From Prado023 sp963747335 (lineage in GTDB: Bacteria > Actinomycetota > Actinomycetes > S36-B12 > CAIYMF01), in the NCBI GenBank assembly GCA_963747335.1, contig CAVVEV010000011.1, positions 82,971 to 146,970 on the forward strand: a stretch of 64,000 nt of DNA, in the 5' to 3' direction. Both the position numbers and the translations under genes were made by a program. Of the stretch, positions 31,446 through 40,800 are shown piece by piece; the stretch's first letter is position 1; each line of letters starts with the position of its first letter. A model generated the notes under the pieces. That model made no database searches. It was not told where the DNA came from and saw only the letters and a list, made by a program, of their open reading frames with translations.

Positions 31446-32885
31446 TCAGCCGAGGGCCAGCGCGGTGGCGGGGTCAGACATGAAGTCGGCCACCTCGCGC
31501 AGCACCCGCGACCCCGTGGCGCCGTCCACGACCCGGTGGTCGAACGACAGCGCCAGGGTCAGCACGTCGCGGGCCTCGATCCGGTCGTCCACCACCCAGG
31601 GTCGGGCCAGGACCCGGCCGAGGGCGAGGATCGCCACCTCGCCCGGGTTCAGGATCGGCGTCCCGCCGTCCACACCGAAGACACCGACGTTGGTGATGGT
31701 GATCGTGGACCCGCGCAGGTCCTCCGGCCGGGACCGCCCTGCTCGGGCGGTCTCGACCAGGCGAGCCAGCGCGTCGCCCATGCCGCGGAGGTCCAGGTCC
31801 TGGGCATCCGGGATGCGGGGGACGATCAGCCCGCGGGGCGAGTCCACGGCGATCCCGAGGTGCACGCTCCTGTGCACCAGGAGGTTCTCGCCGGCCTCGT
31901 CCAGGCTTGCGTTCACGGTCGGGTGATGTCCTGCCGCGCGCACGAGTCCGAGCGCGGCGAACGTCAGGGGCGTCACGGACAGGCCGGCCATGTCCTCCCG
32001 GGAGCGCGCGGCCCGGATCAGGGTGGTCATGGCCGTCACATCGACGTCGACCCACTCGGTGACGTGCACGGCCGTGAACGCGGACGAGGTCATCGCGTGG
32101 GCCATCATGCGACCGACGTGCGTCAGCGGGACCACCTCACTGCCACCGCGATCCGCGGCTCGTACCGACGCAGGAGTGGGGGCGACCCGGCTGGGGGCAC
32201 CGACCCCGCGGGCGGCCCCAGCCGCGCGCGAGACGTCGTCATGGGTGATCGACCCGTCGGGCCCGGTGGGCACCACCTGCGTGAGGTCCACCCCGAGGTC
32301 GCGGGCCAGTCGGCGCACAGGCGGCTTGGCCCGGACCTGCTCGCCTCCGAGCCGGGTCTCCAGCGCGCGACCGAGCTCCAACCCGCCCTGGCGGACCGGG
32401 CGCCCCTGCTCCCCGGGCGGTCCGGGCTCGACGTGGTCGGCCCCGTGCGGGGTCCGCCGCGCCCTGCGCAGCGGGGTCTGCTCCGCCTTCACGCCATACC
32501 CGACCAGGACGGCCGTGCGTGCGGGCTCGCCTGCAGCGGCGGGGGCGCCTGCTGCACCCGCACCGGCACTCCCGCCAGTACCTCCGCCCAGCTCCGCCTC
32601 GGCCTCGGGCGCGGCCGGTGCCTCGTGGGCGCCCGGAAGCGGCGCCACCCCGTCCTCGATCCGGATGATCGGCTGCCCGACCGGCACGACGTCACCGGGT
32701 GCCGCCAGGAGCTCGACCACGACACCGGCGTAGGGGCTGGGCAGCTCGACAGCAGCCTTGGCGGTCTCCACCTCGAGCAGGATCTGGTTCACCACGACCG
32801 CGTCGCCGACGGCCACCCGCCAGCCGAGGACCTCGGCCTCGGTCAGGCCCTCGCCGGCGTCCGGCATCCGGAACTCATTCAGCAC
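31446..32885 (-). CDS. bkdC: 2-oxoacid dehydrogenase E2 (dihydrolipoyl acyltransferase)
   Basis: A 479-residue E2 subunit. One lipoyl domain (1-75) with Lys43 in VETAKAAVEL; an Ala/Gly/Pro-rich linker; a peripheral-subunit-binding domain with VRRLARDLGVDLTQVVPTGP and GSITHDDVSRA; and a catalytic domain with EWVDVDVTAM, GLIVPRIPDAQDLDL, SRPEDLRGSTITITNVG and the active-site SFDHRVVDGATG (His450, Asp454). It forms the core of the complex and passes acyl groups from the lipoyl arm to CoA. It is the last gene of the E1 alpha-E1 beta-E2 operon. A branched-chain rather than pyruvate substrate is inferred from similarity to actinobacterial bkd operons. Confidence 0.9.
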   Translation of the reverse strand: MLNEFRMPDAGEGLTEAEVLGWRVAVGDAVVVNQILLEVETAKAAVELPSPYAGVVVELLAAPGDVVPVGQPIIRIEDGVAPLPGAHEAPAAPEAEAELGGGTGGSAGAGAAGAPAAAGEPARTAVLVGYGVKAEQTPLRRARRTPHGADHVEPGPPGEQGRPVRQGGLELGRALETRLGGEQVRAKPPVRRLARDLGVDLTQVVPTGPDGSITHDDVSRAAGAARGVGAPSRVAPTPASVRAADRGGSEVVPLTHVGRMMAHAMTSSAFTAVHVTEWVDVDVTAMTTLIRAARSREDMAGLSVTPLTFAALGLVRAAGHHPTVNASLDEAGENLLVHRSVHLGIAVDSPRGLIVPRIPDAQDLDLRGMGDALARLVETARAGRSRPEDLRGSTITITNVGVFGVDGGTPILNPGEVAILALGRVLARPWVVDDRIEARDVLTLALSFDHRVVDGATGSRVLREVADFMSDPATALALG

Positions 32886-32894
32886 GGCGCCTCC

Positions 32895-33872
32895 TCAGTA
32901 GGCCATCGACCGGTCGACCGCCTCGAGGATGCGGTCCAGGTCGGGCAGGTAGATGTCCTCGATGCGCGACGGCGGGTACGGCGCATGGAACCCGCCGACC
33001 CGAAGCACGGGGGCCTCGAGCTGGTAGAAGCACTCCTGGGTCACCTCAGCGGCGATCTCGGCACCGACACCACCGACCACCGGGGCCTCGTGCACCACGA
33101 TCAGCCGACCGGTACGGCCCACCGACTCGACGATCGTGGCCATGTCCAGCGGCGCGAGGCTCCGCACATCGATGACCTCGAGGTCGCGGTCGGTGTCAGC
33201 CAGTGCAGCGTCCAGGCATGTGCGCACCACCGGGCCCCAGCACACCAGCGTCGCGTCGTGGCCCCGCTTGACGATGCGCGCCGTGAACAGCTCAGGCAGC
33301 GGCGCCAGCGGCGCATCGACGTCCACCTCGCCCTTGTCCCAGTAGCGCCGCTTCGGCTCGAAGAACATCACCGGGTCCGGATGGGCGATCGCCTGACGGA
33401 TCATCATGAAGGCATCGGCCGGGGTGCTCGGGGTGACGATCCGCAGCCCCGGGGTGTGCGCGAAGTAGGCCTCGGGGGACTCGGAGTGGTGCTCCACGGC
33501 GCCGATCCCGCCGCCGTTCGGCACACGGATCACGATCCGCATCGACAGGGTGCCGGCGGAGCGCAGGTGCAGCCGGGCGACCTGCGTGGTGATCTGGTCG
33601 AACGCCGGGAAGATGAACCCGTCGAACTGGATCTCAGCCACAGGCGAGTACCCGCGCATTGCCAGGCCGACGGCAGTGCCGATGATCCCGCTCTCTGCCA
33701 GGGGCGTGTCGATGACCCGGTCCTCGCCGTACTGGGCCTGCAGCCCGTCGGTGACGCGGAACACCCCACCGAGGCGGCCGATGTCCTCGCCCATGAGCAG
33801 GACCTTGGGGTCGTCGCGCATCGCCGCTGCAAGCCCGGCATTCAGGGCCCTGGCCATCGTGAGCACGGCCAT
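32895..33872 (-). CDS. bkdB: 2-oxoacid dehydrogenase E1 beta subunit
   Basis: A 325-residue thiamine-diphosphate enzyme subunit: LTMARALNAGLAAAMRDDPKVLLMGEDIG, VIDTPLAESGIIGTAVGLAMRG, QIQFDGF-like segment (AEIQFDGFIFPAFDQITTQ), HHSESPEAYFAHTPGL, FFEPKRRYW and VHEAPVVGGVGAEIA. Together with E1 alpha it makes the heterotetramer that decarboxylates the 2-oxoacid. It starts 1 nt after the E1 alpha stop and ends 9 nt before the E2 start. Confidence 0.92.
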   Translation of the reverse strand: MAVLTMARALNAGLAAAMRDDPKVLLMGEDIGRLGGVFRVTDGLQAQYGEDRVIDTPLAESGIIGTAVGLAMRGYSPVAEIQFDGFIFPAFDQITTQVARLHLRSAGTLSMRIVIRVPNGGGIGAVEHHSESPEAYFAHTPGLRIVTPSTPADAFMMIRQAIAHPDPVMFFEPKRRYWDKGEVDVDAPLAPLPELFTARIVKRGHDATLVCWGPVVRTCLDAALADTDRDLEVIDVRSLAPLDMATIVESVGRTGRLIVVHEAPVVGGVGAEIAAEVTQECFYQLEAPVLRVGGFHAPYPPSRIEDIYLPDLDRILEAVDRSMAY

Positions 33873-33873
33873 G

Positions 33874-34962
33874 TCAGTGCCCCCGTCCCGCGTCCGCGAA
33901 GCCGGCGAGGTAGGTGGTCAGCCAGGCCCGGTCCCGGTCCACGATCGGATGATCGGTGGCGTAGAGGTGGTCGAACATCGAGACCGGCGTCGGATCGGGC
34001 ATCGCCCGGCACGCGGCGCGCATGTGCTCTCCGAGGGCATCCGCCCCGGCCTCGACCTCGGCCAGGAACGCCGCGTCGGCGATGCCCGAGCGTGAGATGT
34101 GCGCCCGTACCCGCTCGATCGGGTCCTTGAGCTTCCATGCCTCACCCTCGGCCGTCGTCCGGTACCGGGTTGGGTCATCGGAGGTGGTGTGCGCGCCCAT
34201 CCGGTAGGTGAAGGCCTCGACCAGCGTCGGACCGCCGCCGCGACGGGCCCGGTCCAGCGCCGCGGTCACGACCGCCTCGACCGCCAGGACGTCGTTGCCG
34301 TCCACCCGCACACCGGGGAACCCGTAGCCGGCCGCGCGCTTGAACAGCGGGATCCGGGTCTGGCGCTCCAGGGGCTCGGAGATCGCCCACTGGTTGTTCT
34401 GGCAGAAGAAGACAACGGGCGCGTCGTTGACCGCGGCATAGACGAACGCCTCGGCGACGTCACCCTGGGAGGAGGCGCCGTCACCGAAGCAGACCACGAC
34501 GGCATCGTCGGTCGCGTCGCGCTGTATGCCCATCGCGTAGCCGACGGCGTGCAGGGTCTGGTCGCCGATGACGATCGTGTAGAGGCTGAAGCCGTGCTCG
34601 GCTGGGTCCCAGCCACCCAGTGTCGTCCCGCGGAAGAGCCCCAGAAGCGTGACTGGGTCCACGCCACGCACGTAGGCCATCCCGTGCTCGCGGTAGGTCG
34701 GGAAGATCCGGTCGGTGGCGCGCGTGGCCCGGGCAGCGCCCACCTGGGCGGCCTCCTGGCCCTGGCAGGGTGCCCACAGCCCGAGCTCGCCATGGCGCTG
34801 CAGGGCGGTGGCCTCGGCGTCGAGCCGGCGCACCATCACCAGGTCGGCATACCGGTGACGCCAGGCGGAGTCGGTCAGCGACAGGGCGTAGTCCGGATGC
34901 TCGACCAGAACCCCCTCGGGGGTGAGCAGCTGGACGAGCTCGGGCCCGCCGTCGACGGCCAT
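33874..34962 (-). CDS. bkdA: 2-oxoacid dehydrogenase E1 alpha subunit
   Basis: A 362-residue subunit carrying the thiamine-diphosphate site: FGDGASSQGDVAEAF to FFCQNNQWA is the GDG-to-NN motif. Other family marks are VQLLTPEGVLVEHPDY, RRLDAEATALQRHGELGLW, FPTYREHG, YTIVIGDQTLHAVGYAMG and the phosphorylation-loop-like YRMGAHTTSDDPTRYR. It is first in the operon. The ATG at 34960-34962 has GGGAGGAGG about 10 nt upstream. The operon has no E3 gene; lipoamide dehydrogenase must be encoded elsewhere. Confidence 0.92.
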   Translation of the reverse strand: MAVDGGPELVQLLTPEGVLVEHPDYALSLTDSAWRHRYADLVMVRRLDAEATALQRHGELGLWAPCQGQEAAQVGAARATRATDRIFPTYREHGMAYVRGVDPVTLLGLFRGTTLGGWDPAEHGFSLYTIVIGDQTLHAVGYAMGIQRDATDDAVVVCFGDGASSQGDVAEAFVYAAVNDAPVVFFCQNNQWAISEPLERQTRIPLFKRAAGYGFPGVRVDGNDVLAVEAVVTAALDRARRGGGPTLVEAFTYRMGAHTTSDDPTRYRTTAEGEAWKLKDPIERVRAHISRSGIADAAFLAEVEAGADALGEHMRAACRAMPDPTPVSMFDHLYATDHPIVDRDRAWLTTYLAGFADAGRGH

Positions 34963-35101
34963 CTGCGCACGCCTCCTCCCGGGGCGACCCCGTCGGGTGT
35001 CGCCCGCGGTGCGCCCCAGCCGAAGCATCGCAGGCTCAGGACACGTGTGGCCCGGTGGAGCGCCGCCGGGCGGCAGCCTGCGCAGGGCTGTCCAGGCGCT
35101 G

Positions 35102-35395
35102 CTACGACGCCGGGCCGTCGACCTCGCGGGGCATCGCCTTCTGGGCGTACGTGGCCCAGTTGGTCTCGAGGGCCTCGATGAGCTGGGTGACCATCAGCGG
35201 GGACAGGTTCACCCGGGCCACGACGACACCCTGCATGTCCGGTGCCGTCGCGAAGTCGATCCGCGCGAAGTCCAGGGTGAACTCGTACGGGCTGTGCGAC
35301 ACACGCGCGAAGTTGGCCCAGACCCCGCCCTTGTGCGCGTCGGGCATCTCGAGGGAGACGTGCACCTGCTGGGGGTCGTTCGGCTGCTCGGACAT
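35102..35395 (-). CDS. DUF3467 protein
   Basis: A 97-residue protein matching the DUF3467 pattern: VHVSLEMPDAHKGGVWANFARVSHSPYEFTLDF, then GVVVARVNLSPLMVTQLIEALETNWATYA. The function is unknown; homologues are small cytoplasmic proteins. It lies between the CPBP protease and the E1 alpha gene on the same strand. Confidence 0.85.
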   Translation of the reverse strand: MSEQPNDPQQVHVSLEMPDAHKGGVWANFARVSHSPYEFTLDFARIDFATAPDMQGVVVARVNLSPLMVTQLIEALETNWATYAQKAMPREVDGPAS

Positions 35396-35410
35396 GGTCG
35401 GGAGTCTGCC

Positions 35411-36208
35411 TCAGCCGACAGACGGCAGCCAGTCCACCCGACCCTCGAGCACGGCGTACCCCACGAACGCCACGATGTCGATCAGCGCGTGGGCCACGAT
35501 CAACGGCATCACCCGACCCCAGCGGACGAACAGCCAGCCGAACAGCACCCCCATGGCCATGTTGCCCAGGAGCCCGCCGATCCCCTGGTAGAGGTGGTAG
35601 CTGCCTCGCACGAGCGCGCTCGTGCCGATCGTCGCGCCTGGACCCCATCCGAGCTGCGTGAGCCGGCGCATCACGAACCCGATGACGAGGACCTCCTCGA
35701 CGACCGAGTTCTGAAGCGCAGCCCCGATCAGCACCGGCCATCGCCACACCTCGTCGGGAAGCGCCTGCGCGACGACGGCGAGGTTGACCCCCGCCTGGTA
35801 GGCCACCAGGTAGCCAACCAGACCGATGCCGCCGACCACGGCCGCCAGCCCGGCTCCGCGCAGGAGGTCGCGCCCCGGTTGGGTGAGGTCCACGCCGATC
35901 GCGCGGAGGCCCTCGCCGGAGCGCACCAGCAGGTACCAGACAAGGGCGACCGGGGCCAGGGCGAAGCCGATGCGCAGGACCTGACGCACGAGATCCAGCA
36001 CCGGGCGACCGGGGGCCAGGGAGTCGTTGAGGACGGCCGTCTGCCCCGCCAGGGGGACCCCGCTGGTCAGGTCGGCCAGGAAGCTGACGATCGAGTAGAT
36101 CCCGGAGCGGCCCAGCGAGAGCGCCAGGACGATCAGGATCTCGGCCACGATCATGCCGCGGGTCAGGCCCGGGGGGCGCTGGCCACGAGGGCCCACGCCG
36201 GCGGTCAC
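35411..36208 (-). CDS. CPBP-family intramembrane protease
   Basis: A 265-residue membrane protein with about eight hydrophobic segments. The CPBP (CAAX/Abi) motifs are present: VVEEVLVIGFVMRRL (paired Glu of motif 1; the usual Arg at +4 is absent), RGSYHLYQG (motif 2 His) and VAHALIDIVAF (motif 3). Such proteins cleave or process membrane-embedded substrates. The GTG start at 36206-36208 overlaps the stop of the glycosyltransferase (GTGA), so the two are translationally coupled. Confidence 0.82.
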   Translation of the reverse strand: MTAGVGPRGQRPPGLTRGMIVAEILIVLALSLGRSGIYSIVSFLADLTSGVPLAGQTAVLNDSLAPGRPVLDLVRQVLRIGFALAPVALVWYLLVRSGEGLRAIGVDLTQPGRDLLRGAGLAAVVGGIGLVGYLVAYQAGVNLAVVAQALPDEVWRWPVLIGAALQNSVVEEVLVIGFVMRRLTQLGWGPGATIGTSALVRGSYHLYQGIGGLLGNMAMGVLFGWLFVRWGRVMPLIVAHALIDIVAFVGYAVLEGRVDWLPSVG

Positions 36209-37494
36209 TGCGGGACGTCCAACAGCCTGCCCGGAGGGGTTTCGAAGTGCGGCGGGCGCAGCGCCCTGCGGGCCTCGGCCATCTGGTGGCGCGGGTCCTC
36301 GGGGCTGGAGCCGAGGGCAGCCGCGGACTGCGCGTACACCTCGGTGGTAAGGCGGGCGAGGTCCCGCCAGCCGTAGTCGGTGAGGACGGACTCCCGGGCT
36401 CGCTCGGCCCGCTCGTGCGTGGCCCGCGGATCGGCCAGTGCCGCGTTGACGGTCCTTGCCAGGCTGTCGGCCTCCCCGGGCGTGAAGGTCACGGCCCGCC
36501 GGTCCTCGTCGGCGAACTCCGCCAACCCACCGGTCTGCGACACGATGAGAGGTGTCCCGATCGCGGCAGCCTCGAGGGCGACCAGACCGAACGGCTCGTA
36601 CAGGCTGGGAGCCACCACCAGGTCCGCAGCAGCGACGATGGCGCGCAGGTCCTCCTCGCTGACCCAGCCGAGGAAGCGCACGGCAGCGTCGAGCCCGAGG
36701 TGGGCAGCCTGCCGCTGCACGTCGTCGAGGTAGCTGCCGCGTCCGGCGACCAGGAGGCGAATGCCCGGATGCGCCTGGCGCAGGGCCGGCATCGCCGATA
36801 TGAGCGTCTGCACCCCCTTCTCCCACTCGACGCGGCCCGTGTAGGCGATGAGGGGGTGGGCGTCGGCGTTCTCGGCGCTGATTCGAGCGGTCTCGAACTC
36901 TGGGCGCCTCCAGTCATCGGGCTCGATCCCGTTGGGCACCACGTGGGAGTTCCCCACGCCGAACAGCGTGCGCACCTCGCCGTGCATCGTGGCCGAGCAC
37001 GTGATCACGGCATCGGCGGTGTTGGCCAGCCACCACTCGATCCCGTGGATCGCCGTGGACAGCTCGGTGGTGACCCACCCGCGGTTCCTTCCCGCCTCCG
37101 TGGCATGGATCGTGGCGGTCAGCGGCGCCCCGGAGCACCGGCGCAGGTCGACGGCGGCGTGGGCGACCATCCAGTCGTGCGCGTGGATGACGTCGGGCTG
37201 CCAGTCGGCGAACAGGGCATTCCCGTGACCACAGAACTCGCACTCCATCTCCGCGACGTGGGCGAGCAGGTCGCGGGGGTCGTATGTCGAGGGGTCGATC
37301 GTCGCGCGCAGCAGCCGGACCGGGCTGGTGGAGCCCCAGGGCACCCGAGCTGGCGCGGCCGAGTTCGGCGCCTGGGTGATCACGACCACATCGTGGCCGT
37401 TGGCGGCCTGCGCGTTGGCCAGTGCGTGGACATGACGGCCCAGCCCCCCGTACATCACAGGGGGGTACTCCCACGTCAGGTGAAGGATGCGCAT
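36205..37494 (-). CDS. GT4 glycosyltransferase (glycogen-synthase/GlgM-like)
   Basis: A 429-residue GT-B enzyme. N-terminal domain: MRILHLTWEYPPVMYGGLGRHVHALA, with the GGLGRHV loop of starch/glycogen synthases. C-terminal nucleotide-sugar domain: AYTGRVEWEKGVQTLI and PSLYEPFGLVALEAAAIGTPL with the ExxxxxxxE pair. The WEYPP-GGLGRHV pattern is seen in mycobacterial GlgM-type ADP-glucose-dependent enzymes that make maltose-1-phosphate or extend alpha-glucan. ATG at 37492-37494; TAGGAT lies 9 nt upstream. It is coupled to the CPBP protease. Confidence 0.85.
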   Translation of the reverse strand: MRILHLTWEYPPVMYGGLGRHVHALANAQAANGHDVVVITQAPNSAAPARVPWGSTSPVRLLRATIDPSTYDPRDLLAHVAEMECEFCGHGNALFADWQPDVIHAHDWMVAHAAVDLRRCSGAPLTATIHATEAGRNRGWVTTELSTAIHGIEWWLANTADAVITCSATMHGEVRTLFGVGNSHVVPNGIEPDDWRRPEFETARISAENADAHPLIAYTGRVEWEKGVQTLISAMPALRQAHPGIRLLVAGRGSYLDDVQRQAAHLGLDAAVRFLGWVSEEDLRAIVAAADLVVAPSLYEPFGLVALEAAAIGTPLIVSQTGGLAEFADEDRRAVTFTPGEADSLARTVNAALADPRATHERAERARESVLTDYGWRDLARLTTEVYAQSAAALGSSPEDPRHQMAEARRALRPPHFETPPGRLLDVPQ

Positions 37495-37854
37495 AGTGCT
37501 TGGATCCTACGTCGGAGTCGTCGTCCGGTAGTGGGCAGCGGGAGCGTACGGGGCCCTGTTCATCCTGCCGGTCAGGGTGGTCCTCGGATTCGGCGGGGCG
37601 CCCGCGGCGACCCCCGTGCGACACATGCTCAAGGCCCTGCCCCGCGGAGCCGATACACCCTGCGGGGCCACCGAGCAAGGGCTGGTGGGCCCGAAGAACG
37701 CTGCCATGATGCCCGAATGACGCGCTGATCACGCTGCCGTCATGGGCATGATCCTACGTTCCGCCTGCGCTGCACAGGCTTGGGGGACCAGGACTGCTGC
37801 TCGCACCCGCCTCGGGGCGAGGCGGGTCCGGGATCTCACGGATGGTGGCAGTCA
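37495..37854. other. Intergenic region between divergent glycosyltransferase and peroxidase genes
   Basis: No gene is supported in these 360 bp. A 9-bp hairpin, ACCCGCCTC (37805-37813) with GAGGCGGGT (37819-37827) and loop GGGGC, lies 28 nt before the peroxidase ATG and would be in the 5' leader, where it could limit translation. I could not match a known riboswitch. Confidence 0.4.
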
Positions 37855-40800
37855 ATGTCCGGATCATCTGGCTCACGAAGGGCCAACAAGCGAAGCAAGC
37901 TCAAGTCGGGGATGGGCGTCGGAGTGGCTGTTGCCGTCCTCATCAGCGGATTGGTCCCGCCCGCGGCGGCCGTCGAACCCCCCGACGGGGTGCCCGGCGG
38001 GTTGCAGCTGGTCAAGGAGGACCTCGAGTTCATCCTGCGCCAGATCAAGATCGCTGAGGCAAGCCCGAACGGCAAGCCCTCCATGGGGCCCGGGGACAAC
38101 CAGGTCATCAGCGAGCTCGCCGGGACGGGCCTGCGAACGGTGACCGGAGTCCACAACAACCTGCTGCCCGACCTTGAGACCGTCGGCGCTGCCGATGAGC
38201 CCTTCCCGAGGCTGCTGACGCCTGACTTCCGGCAGGCAGGTCCGGCCTGCACCGGCGCACCAGGTGGCGGCACCACGTCCTACGCCCAGGTCGCCGGCAT
38301 CGTGTGTGACGCTCAGCCGCGCACCGCGAGCAACCTGATCGTCGACCAGACGACCTCGAACCCGGCGGCAGTGGCGGCAGCCGAGCGCCAGGGCACCGGG
38401 GCGGACCTGATCGACGTCGACGGGGATCCTGCCACCGCGCCCACCGGCCTGTTCATCCCGAACACGACGACCGACGCCGGCCTGTCTGCCCGCTCGAACG
38501 CGTGGTTCACCCTCTTCGGGCAGTTCTTCGACCACGGTCTGGACCTCGTTGCCAAGGGCGGCAACGGGACGGTGATCGTCCCCCTGCAACCTGGCGACCC
38601 GCTGTACCAGGCTGGCAGCCCGACCAACTTCATGGTGCTGACCCGAGCCACGAACGTGGAGCCGGGCGTCCGGGAGCACAAGAACCTGACCACCCCGTTC
38701 GTCGACCAGAACCAGACCTACACGTCGCACCCCTCGCACCAGGTGTTCCTCCGCGAGTACGTGCCCAACGGTGCCGGAGATCCGGTCGCGACCGGCCACC
38801 TGCTCGACGCGCCGGAGTCCGCCGGTGGTGGGCTCGCCCGGTGGATCGACGTCAAGAACCAGGCCCAGGACCTGCTGGGGGTCACGCTGGGGGACACCGA
38901 CATCTTCGACGTCCCCCTGGTCCTGACCGACCTCTACGGCAAGTTCACCCCGGGCAATGACGGTCTGGTTCAGCGGGTGCCGAACCAGACCACCGGGCAC
39001 GCCTTCCTCGATGACATCGCTCACCACGCGGTGCCCGACAACGGCAAGACACCGGACGCGAACACCACCATGGGTGACGACAACGACCCGTCGACCTACG
39101 ACGACGAGACCCTCGACGCCCACTACATCACCGGAGACGGCCGCGGCAACGAGAACATCGGCCTGACGGCGGTGCACCACGTGTTCCACTCGGAGCACAA
39201 CCGCGTGGTCGAGCAGGTCAAGAGCCTGGTGAACGACCACATCGCGGAGGATCCGGCGTTCGTCGCCGAGTGGCGGCTCGGCGCGGGGGCCGGTGGCTGG
39301 AACGGCGAGCGCCTGTTCCAGGCGGCCCGCCTCGTGACGGAGATGGAGTACCAGCACCTGGTCTTCGAGGAGTTCGCACGCAAGATCACCCCGGCGATCG
39401 AGGTCCTTCCGCGCAATGAGAGCGGCTACAGCCCGATCATCAACCCGGCGATCAGCGCGGAGTTCGCGCACGTGGTCTACCGGTTCGGGCACTCGATGCT
39501 CACCGAGAACGTGCGCCGAGTCTCGGCCAACGGCACGTCGGCCGACATGAGCCTGTTCGACGCCTTCCTGAACCCGATGGCGTTCACCGCGAACGGGACC
39601 ATCTCCGCAGACCAGGGCGCTGGCGCGCTGGTCCGTGGGAACATCATGGAGGTCAGCAACGAGATCGACGAGTTCGTCACCGACGTGCTGCGCAACCGGC
39701 TGGTTGGGCTGCCGCTGGACCTTGCGACCCTCAACATGGCCCGTGCTCGCGAGGCCGGTGTGCCCCGCCTCAACGACGCGCGCCGGCAGTTCTTCGCCCA
39801 GAAGGCGGACAGCGCCATCGAGCCCTACTCCAGCTGGAACGACTTCGGCGCGGCGCTGCGCAATCCCGAGTCGCTGGTCAACTTCGTGGCGGCCTACGGG
39901 CTGCACCCGACGATCGTCACGGCGACGACTGCAGCCGACAAGCGTGCTGCGGCCAGCCTCGTCGTCAACGGGGGCGCCGGCGCCCCAGATGACCGGGCAG
40001 CCTTCATGGAGGGCAGCGGCGCCTGGAGCACGACCGCCTCGGTCGGTCTCGAGGACGTCGACTTCTGGGTCGGCGGACTTGCGGAGCGAGCGGGCGTGTT
40101 CGGCTCGATGCTCGGCTCCACGTTCAACCGGGTGTTCCAGAGCCAACTGGAGGCCCTGCAGTTCGGCGACCGCTTCTACTACCTGTCCCGGCTCAACGGA
40201 ACCAACCTGCTCGGGCAGCTGGAGAACAACTCCTTCGCCGCTCTGATCTCGCGCAACACGGACGCCGCCAACCTGCCGGCCGATGTGTTCGCAGCCCCCG
40301 ACTGCGTCATCGACCTGTCGCAGGTGGGCCCAGCCGACCCGCTGCCGGCAGTCCCGGCAAGCTGTGCGGGTGGGAGCCTGGTCCGCGAGGCGAGTGGGCT
40401 CATCCGGTTCCAGGGTGACAACCACGTGCTCATGATCGGTGGAGCCAACGAGGACCGGATCCGCTCCGGGCTCGGCGACGACACCATCCAGGGCTCGGCC
40501 GGCGCCGACCGGCTCGAGGGCGACGACGGCAATGACACGTTGATCGGCGGTGACGGCGCTGACTACATCACCGACGTCCACGGCGACGACGTCATCAAGG
40601 CAGGATCCGGCTCCGATCGGATCAACGGCGGGCCCGGCCTTGACCTGATCTTCGGTGCCTCGGGCAAGGACTACATCAGCCATGGAAGCGATGCCACGGA
40701 GAGCTTCGGCGGGCTGCACGACGACTTCATCCGCGGCGGCTCCGGCATCGACGTCCTGGCCGGCAACCTCGGCGACGACTGGTTGGAGGGAGGGGGCGCG

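Noticed and set aside
31431..34130. A long plus-strand open frame opposite the 2-oxoacid dehydrogenase operon
   Set aside because: The reverse strand carries three unmistakable enzymes; the plus-strand frame is a GC-bias shadow rich in His, Arg and Gly.
37495..37854. Riboswitch upstream of the peroxidase or glycosyltransferase
   Set aside because: I looked for c-di-AMP, cobalamin and c-di-GMP consensus elements and could match none of them beyond a simple hairpin.
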